Shown piece by piece: positions 51,661 to 60,618 of a DNA stretch of 62,451 nt. The position numbers and the translations under genes are program-made. How positions within the stretch are numbered: the first letter of the stretch is position 1; each line of letters opens with the position of its first letter. A model generated the notes under the pieces. The model had not been told where the DNA came from and did no database searches. It saw nothing but the letters and a program-made list of their open reading frames with translations. Location of the stretch: NCBI GenBank assembly GCA_023411265.1, contig JAEYOX010000070.1, positions 1 to 62,451 on the forward strand, read 5' to 3'. Source of the DNA: Bacteroidota bacterium. Its GTDB lineage: Bacteria > Bacteroidota > Bacteroidia > Flavobacteriales > Weeksellaceae.

Positions 51661-53844
51661 ATGAAAAGAATATTTTTACTGCTTACATTCCTTCTGAGTT
51701 TTGTACAGATGAAGGCTGATGAGGGAATGTGGCTCATGATGCTGATCAAAAGACTGAATGGAGTGGATATGCAGCGCCAGGGCCTGAAACTGACTCCTGA
51801 AGAAATTTATTCCGTCAACAATTCTTCCCTGAAAGATGCTATTGTAAGCTTCGGAGGATATTGTACCGGCGAAATTGTTTCCGATCAGGGATTAATTTTT
51901 ACCAATCATCACTGCGGATATGAAAACATAGCAGCGGCTTCCACCCCGGAGCAGGATTACCTGAAAAACGGATTCTGGGCCATGAAGCAGAAAGATGAAT
52001 TTAATGCGAAGGATCTTTATGTCCGCTTCCTTATCAGAATGGATGATGTAACACAAAGAATCAATTCAAAACTGAACTCTTCAATGACTGAAGAACAGCG
52101 CAAAGCCGTCATCGACAAAGAATACAAAGCCATTCAAACTGAAAACTCAGAAAATGGAAAATATACTGTTGTAGTTCGTGATTTCTTCAACGGAAATGAA
52201 TTTTATTATTTCGTTTATCAGGATTTTAAAGATGTGAGACTGGTAGGTGCACCTCCGTCGGCCATAGGGAAATTCGGTGGCGATACCGATAACTGGGAAT
52301 GGCCCAGACATACCGGAGATTTTGCCGTTTTCAGAGTGTATGCTGATGCGAAAGGAAATCCTGCAGAATACGACCCTAAGAATGTTCCTTTGAAACCGAA
52401 ACACCATCTTCCTGTTTCCCTGAAAGGCTTTCAGCCGGGAGATTTCTCTATGATCATCGGCTATCCCGGACGAACTAACCGTTATATGACATCATTTGGG
52501 ATCAATCAACTTATTACCAAAGATTATCCGGCTTGGGTCGAAGCTTCCAATCTTGCGATGCAGGTAATGAAAAAATACATGGACAGAAATAAAGCTACGC
52601 AACTGAACTATGCTTCCCAATATGCTAATGTGGCTAATTACTGGAAAAACAGACAGGGAACTATTGATGCAGTGATTAAAAATTCTACTATTTCTGAGAA
52701 GCAGAGTGAAGAAAATGCTTTTAATAACTGGACACTACTTCCTGAAAATCATGAGTATATCGGTATTTTAGATGAAATAAGAACTTATTATCAACAGGTT
52801 TCGCAACGCAATGTAGAAAGAAGCTATAATATTCAGCTCCAGATCAATTCCAAATACATAACGACACCTTTTCAGCTCGGGAATTTATTTAAAACCTATG
52901 CCGATCAGGATATGCAGAACAGAATTAAAATGAGACCCCAGCTGGAGGAAGCCATCAATGATTTTTATTCTGATTTCGATGCCGAACTGGAAGGCGAAAT
53001 GCTGAACAGCTTGGTTAAGCTCTATCAAACGAAAGTAGATCGTGAAGTAGCTTCATCAACACTGATGGCGCAGGATGCTTCCAACCTTTCTTTGCAGGCA
53101 CATTCTTCAATATTTGCCAACAAGGCTTCAGCCCTCAATTTCATGCTGAATCCTGATAAAGTAAAACTGGACGCCGATCCACTGTACCGACTTTCCAATG
53201 CGTATGTGGCCGATCAAAGAGCTTTGGCTAAGAAATTCTCTCTGGTAGAAAGTAACTTTGCCAGAAACAACAGAATGCTGATGGATGGTTACAGAAAGGC
53301 GTTCCCACAGAAAACCTTCTATCCTGATGCGAACGGAACCATGAGATTAACGTACGGAAAAGTTGCCACACTCCCTCAAAGAGCAGACAGAAGTTACAAG
53401 GGAATTACCGAGAATTTCTATACCGATATGCAGGGTCTGGTGGATAAATACAAAGAAGGAGACGAAGAATTTGATCTTCCTAAAAGAGTTCTCGATATGC
53501 ACGCTACCAGAGATTACGGAATTTATGCCGATGCAGCAGGATATTTACCAGTCAATTTCCTTACAGATCATGATATCACAGGAGGAAATTCCGGATCACC
53601 GGTGATTGATGCGGAAGGAAACCTGATAGGAATCGCTTTTGACGGAAATTCTGAAGCGCTTTCAGGGGACATTGTTTTCGAACCGAAATGGCAGAAAACC
53701 ATCAATGTTGATATCCGTTTTGTAATGTGGACCATCGATCAGTATGCAGATGCTAAAAGAATTGTTGATGAAATGACTTTCGTTACCAACGAGCATCCGA
53801 CGCCTGTGAAGGGTAGCGTTCTGAAAGCAAAAAAGAAAAGATAA
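51661..53844 (+). CDS. S46 dipeptidyl-peptidase, DPP7 type (second copy)
   Basis: The 727-residue paralogue of the upstream gene starts MKRIFLLLTFLLSFVQMKAD (signal peptide) and keeps His84, Asp220 and Ser644, with Gly662 at the specificity site, again DPP7-like. Identity to the first copy looks high in the protease halves and lower in the helical middle (about 350-560), where substrate is capped. It has a 16-residue basic tail (ending KAKKKR) absent from copy one. An in-frame ATG 15 codons earlier is rejected as it hides the signal. Confidence 0.94.
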   Translation: MKRIFLLLTFLLSFVQMKADEGMWLMMLIKRLNGVDMQRQGLKLTPEEIYSVNNSSLKDAIVSFGGYCTGEIVSDQGLIFTNHHCGYENIAAASTPEQDYLKNGFWAMKQKDEFNAKDLYVRFLIRMDDVTQRINSKLNSSMTEEQRKAVIDKEYKAIQTENSENGKYTVVVRDFFNGNEFYYFVYQDFKDVRLVGAPPSAIGKFGGDTDNWEWPRHTGDFAVFRVYADAKGNPAEYDPKNVPLKPKHHLPVSLKGFQPGDFSMIIGYPGRTNRYMTSFGINQLITKDYPAWVEASNLAMQVMKKYMDRNKATQLNYASQYANVANYWKNRQGTIDAVIKNSTISEKQSEENAFNNWTLLPENHEYIGILDEIRTYYQQVSQRNVERSYNIQLQINSKYITTPFQLGNLFKTYADQDMQNRIKMRPQLEEAINDFYSDFDAELEGEMLNSLVKLYQTKVDREVASSTLMAQDASNLSLQAHSSIFANKASALNFMLNPDKVKLDADPLYRLSNAYVADQRALAKKFSLVESNFARNNRMLMDGYRKAFPQKTFYPDANGTMRLTYGKVATLPQRADRSYKGITENFYTDMQGLVDKYKEGDEEFDLPKRVLDMHATRDYGIYADAAGYLPVNFLTDHDITGGNSGSPVIDAEGNLIGIAFDGNSEALSGDIVFEPKWQKTINVDIRFVMWTIDQYADAKRIVDEMTFVTNEHPTPVKGSVLKAKKKR

Positions 53845-53861
53845 CCCATCTTCCCATCAAT

Positions 53862-53891
53862 AAAAAACCGGAGAATTTCTTCGGTTTTTTT
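53862..53891 (+). terminator. Terminator of the second S46 gene
   Basis: AAAAAACCGGAG (53862-53873) pairs with CTTCGGTTTTTT (53879-53890), twelve pairs with one G-U, loop AATTT, T run. Confidence 0.9.
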
Positions 53892-54293
53892 GTTTGTTCT
53901 GCTTTACTTAAATACATCTGATGTTTTAAAAAAAGGGTATGGCTCACTAAACCAAATTTTCTGATTACTCGTAGTAAAAATCATGCATTCCTGAAGACGA
54001 TACAATGGGTGGAGAAACGGAGCGTTCCAGAAACAATTTTGAAAAAACTTTTTATTAGCTTTAATCTTTGAATACTTTAAAGGGAATTATTGCCTGCATA
54101 AAGTTCTTTGCTCTATAACACCTGACATAAAAAATTGATTGTCAGGGTGTAAGATGCTGAAAATCAGGCAAGGAACAAAAAAATAGCTGAAAACCAATTA
54201 ATTAAATTAAGGAAAAAGTTGGAAAAAAAAATCTAACGTCCCATGAGCGGCAGTCAATGCTGCATTTTTTATTTTCATAAACATATAAAATCT
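53892..54293. other. Non-coding stretch of about 400 bases with an inverted repeat
   Basis: No frame here looks coding. ACACCTGACA (54118-54127) and TGTCAGGGTGT (54140-54150) can form a 10-bp stem with one bulged G and a 12-base AT-rich loop. The rest is AT-rich without tRNA or known RNA features. It could contain a small RNA, or a decayed gene. Confidence 0.45.
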
Positions 54294-54301
54294 TATATTT
54301 G
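54294..54301 (+). promoter_or_regulatory. -7 box for the MCE operon
   Basis: TATATTTG matches TAnnTTTG and lies 23 bases before the ATG at 54325. No good -33 is seen. Confidence 0.55.
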
Positions 54302-54324
54302 TTCCCGTAAAATATCCATTCTCA

Positions 54325-55275
54325 ATGAAAGTATCAAAAGAAATAAAAGCAGGTGTTATTGCCATTCTGGCCATTGTAGGATTTGTTTTACTGTTCCAGT
54401 TTATGAAAGGAAAAAGCCTGTTCACTACAGATAATGTTTTCTATGCAAAATATGATAATGTAGAAGGATTAACCGCTTCAAGCCCGGTTTCCATTAACGG
54501 ACTGAAAGTAGGTAAAGTAGATCAGATTATTCCCATTTCCAAAAGCAACGGCGATATTCATTTTGTGGTCAAACTGTTAGTACACGACGATTTTCAGTTT
54601 TCAACACAATCAACTGTCGAGATTTTTGAGCCGGGAATTATGTCGGCCAAAGAAATGAAAATCAATCTGGCTTCCGGCGGAACGATGGCAAAAGACGGAG
54701 ATACCCTAAAAGGTGCTTTTAAAATGTCGATGCTGAACAATATTTCCTCTCAGGTTGGGCCAGTGAAAGATCAGGTTCAGGAAGTTTTGAGACGGGTAGA
54801 TTCTCTCACCAGCAATGCCAATAAAATTTTTGATGATCAGAATCGTGCAGAAATCAGAGCTTTGCTTATTAATCTGAACAGAGCGGTATCCGCTCTGGAA
54901 GGAACCTCAGGTAGTGTAAATTCCTTAATTGCAAACAACGATCCCAGAGTGCAAAGGGTTCTGGACAATGCCAATGAAACCATGATTTCGGCTAACGTGG
55001 CTGTAGATAAGTACGGAAATCTTGCAGAAAGTATTGATACAAGAAAGCTTAATAGTACTATCAATAATCTGGATCGGACTGTGAGCAAATTAAATGATGT
55101 TATTGTTGGCATTGAAAACGGGCAAGGAAGTTTAGGAAAACTCGCAAAAGATGAGCAACTTTACGACAATCTTCAGGAAACTTCAAAAAATCTGAACGAA
55201 CTGGTGATGGACTTGAAAGCTAACCCTAAAAGGTACCTTAACTTCTCGGTTTTCGGTAAAAGTAGTAAAGATTAA
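54325..55275 (+). CDS. MCE (MlaD) family lipid-transport protein
   Basis: The 316-residue protein has a short cytoplasmic start, one transmembrane helix (about 8-26), an MCE domain about 35-115 (FYAKYDNVEGLTASSPVSINGLKVGKV) and a long helical C-terminal part (about 140-310) like MlaD/PqiB helices that build a channel or tunnel. It is the likely substrate-binding partner of the MlaE-MlaF pair at 35-37 kb, 17 kb away. It is 11 bases ahead of the Fe-S gene. Confidence 0.92.
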   Translation: MKVSKEIKAGVIAILAIVGFVLLFQFMKGKSLFTTDNVFYAKYDNVEGLTASSPVSINGLKVGKVDQIIPISKSNGDIHFVVKLLVHDDFQFSTQSTVEIFEPGIMSAKEMKINLASGGTMAKDGDTLKGAFKMSMLNNISSQVGPVKDQVQEVLRRVDSLTSNANKIFDDQNRAEIRALLINLNRAVSALEGTSGSVNSLIANNDPRVQRVLDNANETMISANVAVDKYGNLAESIDTRKLNSTINNLDRTVSKLNDVIVGIENGQGSLGKLAKDEQLYDNLQETSKNLNELVMDLKANPKRYLNFSVFGKSSKD

Positions 55276-55286
55276 ATTCCCCTAGG

Positions 55287-56621
55287 ATGGCGTATATAGA
55301 TAATATTCTTTTTGTTGTATTGCTTATTGTAGGTTTCGGACTTTTTTTCAGAAGCCTGAAAGAAATATACAGAAATATACAGTTAGGAAAAAAAATAAAC
55401 CGTTCCGATCGTAAAAAAGAGCGTTGGGCATTAATGGCTAATGTCGCTTTGGGACAAAGTAAAATGGGAACTAGACCAGTTGCCGGTTTTCTTCATCTTT
55501 TGGTTTATTTAGGATTTATTATTGTCAATATCGAACTGATCGAAATCATCGTAGATGGAATCTTTGGAACCCACCGTTTTTTAGCTGGAATATTAGGCGC
55601 AACTTTTTATAATATACTGACCTCAGTACTGGAAGTGATGGCCTTTTTAGTGGTTATAGCAGTAGTTTTATTCTTTATCAGAAGAAATTTCTACGGCGTT
55701 AAACGTTTGACCATGAAGGAACTTTTCGGTTGGCCAAAGAATGATGCAAACTGGATCCTGATCATTGAATTTCTGCTGATGGTAGCCTTTTTCACGATGA
55801 ATACTACCGATTTTATTCTTCAGCAAAGAGGAGTATATGCCCAGCACGGGTTTTTTCCCGTTTCGCAAAACCTGATAGTTCCGGTGTATGAGTGGTTCAG
55901 CTTTGGCAACGGATTTATCTTATTCGTTGAAAGAGCAGCTTGGTGGCTTCATTTCGTCGGAATTCTTTTCTTCATGAATTATTTGTATTATTCCAAACAT
56001 CTTCATATTATTTTTGCTTTTCCGAATACGTGGTTTGCTAATCTGGAACCCAAAGGGAAATTTAACAACCTAGAGTCGGTAACGAAAGAAATAAAACTGA
56101 TGATGGATCCTAATGCAGATCCGTATGCTGCACCTCCGGAACCAGATCCGAATGCGGTACCGGAAAAGTTCGGAGCCAGTGATATTTTTGATTTGAACCA
56201 AATGCAATTGCTGAACGCTTACACTTGTACCGAATGCGGAAGATGTACTGCAGTTTGCCCGGCAAATATTACCGGTAAAAAGTTGTCTCCACGAAAAATC
56301 ATGATGGACACCCGCGACCGCGTGGAAGAAGTAGGAAGAATTATCAATAAAAACGGAAAATTTATTGATGATGGCAAGAAACTTATTGATGATCATATCA
56401 CAAGAGAAGAACTTCGTGCTTGTACCACTTGCAACGCTTGTGTAGAAGCCTGTCCTGTGCTTATAGATCCGTTGTCTATTATAATGGATCTTAGAAGATT
56501 TATGATTATGGAAGAATCGTCAGCACCGCAGGAATGGAATCTTATGTTCCAGAATATTGAAAATAATGCTGCGCCTTGGCAGTACAGTCAGGCTGACCGT
56601 CTGAACTGGGCAAATGATTAA
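55287..56621 (+). CDS. Membrane-bound NarI/DsrM-like protein fused to a di-cluster ferredoxin
   Basis: The 444-residue protein has five or six membrane helices (about 5-22, 65-92, 105-132, 155-172, 215-245), with His70, His222, His238 and His240 in positions that could hold haem b as in NarI-like domains, then a soluble ferredoxin with two 4Fe-4S sites: Cys314, 317, 320, 324 and Cys379, 382, 385, 389. This resembles DsrM/HdrE joined to a ferredoxin, so menaquinol is a likely donor or acceptor. Reaction unknown. It is paired with the CCG-domain protein that follows. Confidence 0.85.
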   Translation: MAYIDNILFVVLLIVGFGLFFRSLKEIYRNIQLGKKINRSDRKKERWALMANVALGQSKMGTRPVAGFLHLLVYLGFIIVNIELIEIIVDGIFGTHRFLAGILGATFYNILTSVLEVMAFLVVIAVVLFFIRRNFYGVKRLTMKELFGWPKNDANWILIIEFLLMVAFFTMNTTDFILQQRGVYAQHGFFPVSQNLIVPVYEWFSFGNGFILFVERAAWWLHFVGILFFMNYLYYSKHLHIIFAFPNTWFANLEPKGKFNNLESVTKEIKLMMDPNADPYAAPPEPDPNAVPEKFGASDIFDLNQMQLLNAYTCTECGRCTAVCPANITGKKLSPRKIMMDTRDRVEEVGRIINKNGKFIDDGKKLIDDHITREELRACTTCNACVEACPVLIDPLSIIMDLRRFMIMEESSAPQEWNLMFQNIENNAAPWQYSQADRLNWAND

Positions 56622-56668
56622 CCTGCCATTAAAAAGATAAATTATTCTGATTTTAACCAACAGAAACA

Positions 56669-57442
56669 ATGCAAATTAAAACAATGGCAGAATATGCTGC
56701 CGAAGGAAAATCGCCGGAAGTACTATTTTGGGTAGGTTGTGCAGGAAGTTTTGATGACCGCGCCAAAAAAATAACCCGTGCTTTTTGTAAAATACTGGAT
56801 AATATAGGCGTGGAATTTGCCGTTCTGGGTCCCGAGGAAAGTTGTACCGGCGATCCCGCAAAACGTGCAGGAAATGAATTCGTTTTCCAGATGATGGCGA
56901 TGACGAATATTGAAATTCTGAACGCTTACGAAGTTAAAAAAATCGTCACTGCATGTCCGCACTGTTTCAATATCATCAAAAATGAATATCCTGAGTTAGG
57001 CGGAGTTTATGAAGTGGTGCATCATACGCAGTTCCTGAAACAGCTTATGCAGGAGGGAAGACTCAAAATAGAAGGGGGGAAATTTGAAGGAAAAAAAATA
57101 ACCTTTCATGATCCTTGCTATCTTGGCCGTGCCAACGGCGAATACGAAGCTCCCCGGAATTTGCTCCAGAAACTGGATGCTGAACTGGTTGAAATGAAGC
57201 GTTGTAAAAGTAACGGATTATGTTGTGGAGCCGGAGGTGCGCAAATGTTCAAAGAACCTGAGAAAGGAAGGAAAGACATTAACGTAGAGCGTACAGAAGA
57301 AGCATTAGCGGAAAAACCCAATATCATCGCAACAGGTTGCCCGTTTTGTATGACGATGATGACCGACGGTGTAAAACATGTAAACAGCGATGTTCGGGTA
57401 AAGGATATTGCCGAACTCATTGCAGATGCAGAAGAATTATAA
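56669..57442 (+). CDS. CCG-domain Fe-S protein (HdrB/DsrK C-terminal type)
   Basis: The 257-residue protein has two cysteine-rich CCG-type halves: Cys24, Cys59 (SCTGDP, so one Cys of the CCG is Thr) with Cys96 and Cys99, then Cys150, Cys179, Cys185-186 (CCGAGG) with Cys224 and Cys227. In HdrB such sites form noncubane 4Fe-4S clusters that reduce disulfides. Only the second half keeps all cysteines. It probably works with the membrane ferredoxin protein 47 bases upstream. Substrate unknown; LutA/GlpC and DsrK are relatives. Confidence 0.88.
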   Translation: MQIKTMAEYAAEGKSPEVLFWVGCAGSFDDRAKKITRAFCKILDNIGVEFAVLGPEESCTGDPAKRAGNEFVFQMMAMTNIEILNAYEVKKIVTACPHCFNIIKNEYPELGGVYEVVHHTQFLKQLMQEGRLKIEGGKFEGKKITFHDPCYLGRANGEYEAPRNLLQKLDAELVEMKRCKSNGLCCGAGGAQMFKEPEKGRKDINVERTEEALAEKPNIIATGCPFCMTMMTDGVKHVNSDVRVKDIAELIADAEEL

Positions 57443-57446
57443 AAAA

Positions 57447-57938
57447 ATGAAAATAGAAGAATCAGATATTATAGAAACGAACGATTATAAAGTCCTTATT
57501 TATCCGGCTTCCAGGCCATTCACAGCGAAGGAAAGCAAAGCTATTGTGGAAAAACTATACGATTTTCTGGGAACTTGGGCTGCTCACGGGAATCCCCTTT
57601 CGTCATCGTTTAAAATTGAAAAAAACCAGTTTATTATTATTGTGGTTGATGAAGAAAAGGAAATGGCTTCCGGTTGTTCTATCGACGCTTTGAATGGCAT
57701 CATGCGGGAACTGGATAGTGAGTTTCAACTTGGGCTATTTGACAGGATGAAAGCCAGCTATCTGGAAAATGGCGAGGTGAAAACGATGAAATTGCATGAT
57801 TTCAGGCAGGCAGTAAAGAACAATGAAATTTCCAAAGACATTGAAGTTTTTGATTTTTCTAAAAATACCTACATCAGCTTTCTATCAGATTTTCTTTTGC
57901 CTTTACAAAGAAGTTGGGCAGGAATTTACGTTCAATAG
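57447..57938 (+). CDS. Conserved hypothetical protein in the MCE/Fe-S operon
   Basis: The 163-residue soluble protein begins MKIEESDIIETNDYKVLIYPASRPFTAKESKAI four bases after the CCG gene. It has ASRPFTAKESKAIVEKL, FLGTWAAHGNPLSS, EEKEMASGCSIDALNG and SWAGIYVQ as probable conserved blocks. It has no Walker motif, though relatives are often labelled ABC transporter ATPase, a label the sequence does not support. Role unknown. An in-frame start at 57408 overlaps the previous gene and is less likely. Confidence 0.72.
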   Translation: MKIEESDIIETNDYKVLIYPASRPFTAKESKAIVEKLYDFLGTWAAHGNPLSSSFKIEKNQFIIIVVDEEKEMASGCSIDALNGIMRELDSEFQLGLFDRMKASYLENGEVKTMKLHDFRQAVKNNEISKDIEVFDFSKNTYISFLSDFLLPLQRSWAGIYVQ

Positions 57939-57961
57939 TAAATAATTTGAAAAAAATAAAA

Positions 57962-57994
57962 AAAGGCTGTTTCCGTAGAGACAGCCTTTATTAT
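57962..57994. terminator. Bidirectional terminator
   Basis: AAAGGCTGTTTC (57962-57973) and GAGACAGCCTTT (57978-57989) form a 12-bp stem with one G-U. An A-rich stretch on its left gives a T run for the minus strand, so it also serves trpS. Confidence 0.9.
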
Positions 57995-58963
57995 TTACAT
58001 TCCTAAAGTTTTCCGAACTCTTTTCAGCGTTTCAGCAGCTATTTTCCGGGTCTTTTCAGCCCCTTCCAGAAGTTTTGCGTCCAATTCCGGAAGGTGGTTC
58101 ATATAATAGTCGAATTGCGCCCTTTCCCTTTTAAACCGCTCAAGGATTAAATTGAGTAGTTCTGTTTTGGCATGGCCATAACCGAAATTTCCAGCAAGGT
58201 ATTTTTTCCTCAACTCTTCTGTTTGCTCGGCCGTAGCAATCAGTTCAAAAATTGCAAATACCTTGTCGGTGTCGGGATCTTTGGGCTCTTCCAGAGATCT
58301 GGAATCCGTTTCGATGCTCATTATCTGTTTTTTCAGTTGTTTTTCAGGAAGGAAAATATTGATGATGTTTCCTCTGGATTTCGACATTTTATTGCCATCT
58401 GTTCCCGGTACATATTTGGTGTCCTCCTGAAGTTCCGCTTTAGGCAATACGAACACATCCCCCATTTGATGGTTAAATCTCGATCCCATATCTCTCGCCA
58501 TTTCCAAATGCTGTAGTTGATCTTTTCCCACCGGTACCACTTCGGCATCGTAAAGCAAAATATCTGCAGCCATCAGAACAGGATAAGTGAAAAGACCTGC
58601 ATTTACGTCCTCAAGACGGTCTGCTTTGTCTTTAAATGAATGAGCGAGAGTTAACCTCTGATACGGAAAAAAACATGAAAGGTACCAAGATAGTTCGCAC
58701 ACTTCCGGAATATCACTTTGTCTGTAGAAATAGGTTTTATCAGTCTCTAAACCGCAAGCAAGCCATGCTGCAGCAATTTCGTAAGTATTTCTTTGAAGCT
58801 CGTCAGCATTTTTAATCTGGGTTAAAGAATGCATATTGGCGATGAACAGGAAAGATTCGTTTTCCGATTTTTTTGAAAGTTCTATCGCAGGAATAATGGC
58901 ACCCAGAAGGTTTCCGAGATGTGGCGTTCCGGTGGCTTGAATTCCGGTTAGGATTCGTGACAT
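57995..58963 (-). CDS. trpS: Tryptophanyl-tRNA synthetase
   Basis: TrpS charges tRNA-Trp. The 322-residue class I synthetase has the HIGH-like GTPHLGNLLGAI at about 12-23, and the KMSKS motif at 192-196 in GNKMSKSRGN. The end (KTRKIAAETLKRVRKTLGM) fits the family. The first residues MSRILTGIQATG match the usual start. It is monocistronic and ends at a terminator shared with the MCE operon. Confidence 0.97.
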   Translation of the reverse strand: MSRILTGIQATGTPHLGNLLGAIIPAIELSKKSENESFLFIANMHSLTQIKNADELQRNTYEIAAAWLACGLETDKTYFYRQSDIPEVCELSWYLSCFFPYQRLTLAHSFKDKADRLEDVNAGLFTYPVLMAADILLYDAEVVPVGKDQLQHLEMARDMGSRFNHQMGDVFVLPKAELQEDTKYVPGTDGNKMSKSRGNIINIFLPEKQLKKQIMSIETDSRSLEEPKDPDTDKVFAIFELIATAEQTEELRKKYLAGNFGYGHAKTELLNLILERFKRERAQFDYYMNHLPELDAKLLEGAEKTRKIAAETLKRVRKTLGM

Positions 58964-59059
58964 AAAGAGAAATTTGCGGTTACATTTAATGCGAAAATAA
59001 GAAAAACAAAAACTTCAGGCAATTCGCTGAAGTTTCATGTTGAGTTTTGAATATAAATT

Positions 59060-59707
59060 CTAAAAATCCAGTCCGTTCGGGAATGCTTTTTTTCTGAAAA
59101 TAAGCAGTAAAGCTGCACCTACAGATATGGCTGCATCGGCCACATTAAAGATATATTTGAAAAATTCAATTTGTTTGCCACCGATTATAGGCCAGCTTTC
59201 CGGCACTGTCCAGTCAATCAACGGAAAATGCAACATATCTACAACACACCCTTTCATAAAAGCGGAATATCCTTCCCCGAAAGGAACTATTTTCGAAACA
59301 CCGCCATATTCTATCCATCGGTTTACGCTTTCGTCATACACAGTACCACTGTCGAAGATCATTCCGTAAAACATTCCGTCAATCAGGTTGCCGATAGCTC
59401 CGGCGAAAATCATAGCCATCGGGATCAGAAGATAATTGGTTGTGATTCCTTGTTTTTTCCATTTCATAAAAAGATATACCATGCCTCCGATGAGGAAAAG
59501 ACGAACGATGACTAGGAAATATTTTCCCAGTAATCCACCAAAATGAAATCCGTAAGCCATCCCGGGATTTTCCACAAAAGTTAGGCGAAACCAGTCCAGT
59601 CCCATTACGGGAATACTTTCTCCGTACTGAAAATTGGTTTTTATATAGAATTTAGATGCCTGATCTATTATAAGAATAAGGAGGGCAACGAGGGCAATTT
59701 TCTTCAT
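59060..59707 (-). CDS. lspA: Lipoprotein signal peptidase
   Basis: LspA is the aspartyl protease that cuts prolipoproteins after diacylation; many lipoproteins in this window would be its substrates. The 215-residue protein has four membrane segments, with LIIDQASKFYI, FVENPGMAYGF (N-x-G-x-A-x-G-F), AGAIGNLIDGMFYG and FNVADAAISVG, the two Asp of the latter being catalytic. It is longer than E. coli LspA (164) because of a periplasmic insertion at about 120-165, usual in Bacteroidetes. Confidence 0.94.
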   Translation of the reverse strand: MKKIALVALLILIIDQASKFYIKTNFQYGESIPVMGLDWFRLTFVENPGMAYGFHFGGLLGKYFLVIVRLFLIGGMVYLFMKWKKQGITTNYLLIPMAMIFAGAIGNLIDGMFYGMIFDSGTVYDESVNRWIEYGGVSKIVPFGEGYSAFMKGCVVDMLHFPLIDWTVPESWPIIGGKQIEFFKYIFNVADAAISVGAALLLIFRKKAFPNGLDF

Positions 59708-59821
59708 AAATTTTCTAAAAGTAAGAGGTTAACGATCGAATTCTGTTATTTAAAAATTCTGATCACTTCTTCCTCCTCCTGGTTAATAAGTTTTGTGAGT
59801 GAATTTCTCCTCCATTTCATC

Positions 59822-60064
59822 CTATTTCTTCGAAAGCTTATCTAGTCTCTTCCTGTCTTTTTCGGACAGATCATCGATGCCGTTTTCTCCCATTTTGCTC
59901 AGCAGCCGGTCGATTTCTTTTTGTCTTGAAACTTTCTCAGCATTGAATTTGTCGTCGATCGTGTAGTTTTTCTCTGCGTTAGGCGCAATTTTCTCCTTAA
60001 TTTCCTTTCGAAAGAAATAGGTGAAAATTACTACTACAGCGAGAATGATTAAGACAGTATTCAA
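59822..60064 (-). CDS. Small membrane protein with DUF6576-like tail
   Basis: The 80-residue protein has an N-terminal helix (about 3-18) and a charged C-terminal part, YTIDDKFNAEKVSRQKEIDRLLSKM then GIDDLSEKDRKRLDKLSK, the pattern of the DUF6576 tail found at the end of Bacteroidetes rhomboid proteases and some other membrane proteins. Function unknown. It sits between dksA-like and lspA genes on the same strand. Confidence 0.7.
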   Translation of the reverse strand: MNTVLIILAVVVIFTYFFRKEIKEKIAPNAEKNYTIDDKFNAEKVSRQKEIDRLLSKMGENGIDDLSEKDRKRLDKLSKK

Positions 60065-60165
60065 ATTTTAAAAAGATAAAAAGGATAACTTACAATATCT
60101 CTACAATGACTAATGGTTGTGTTTCGCAGAGGGCTGTAAATTTTAATTCATGAATTTATAATGTG

Positions 60166-60546
60166 TTACCGTTGCATATTTTTCGCCTCGATGCTTAGCG
60201 TAGCGTGCGGCACGGCTTTCAGCCTTTCCTTAGGAATCAGTTTTCCGGTCACTCTGCAAACGCCGTAAGTTTTATTTTCGATGCGGATAAGGGCATGTTT
60301 CAGATCGCGGATAAATTTTTCCTGGCGGCCGGCCAGAATTGCATTCTGTTCCTTGCTCAGGGTTTCAGCACCTTCTTCAAAAGCCTTGAAAGTTGGTGAT
60401 GTATCATCGGTTCCGTTATTCTGATCGTTCACGAAATTTTCATTAATCAAAGCCAGATCTTTTTCGGCTTTCTCTATTTTAGCGATAATTAATTCTTTGA
60501 ATTCTTTTAAATCAGCATCGCTGTAACGCTGTCTCTCTTCTGCCAT
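60166..60546 (-). CDS. TraR/DksA family protein lacking the zinc cysteines
   Basis: The 126-residue protein has the coiled-coil then C-terminal DksA-like fold, with YGVCRVTGKLIPKERLKAVPHATLSIEAK at 94-122. In DksA the last part is YGxCxxCG and CxxC; here only Cys97 remains: the second position is Thr100, and the CxxC is LSIE (117-120). The sequence otherwise keeps the IPKERLKAxPxA core, so it is a Bacteroidetes-type relative that cannot bind zinc by four Cys. It may act on RNA polymerase via its secondary channel. Confidence 0.85.
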   Translation of the reverse strand: MAEERQRYSDADLKEFKELIIAKIEKAEKDLALINENFVNDQNNGTDDTSPTFKAFEEGAETLSKEQNAILAGRQEKFIRDLKHALIRIENKTYGVCRVTGKLIPKERLKAVPHATLSIEAKNMQR

Positions 60547-60618
60547 GTCTGCAAATTTTCGATGTTGTTTAATTAATTTATATGTTTTTTAGAAAGTGAT
60601 TCAAGATAAGAAATATTT

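Noticed and set aside
57447..57938. ABC transporter ATPase label
   Set aside because: No Walker A, signature or Walker B motif is present.
59708..59821. Tiny minus-strand frame (MKWRRNSLTKLINQ start) between lspA and the DUF6576-like gene
   Set aside because: About 25 codons with a purine-rich sequence in front; too short and without conservation data to call.
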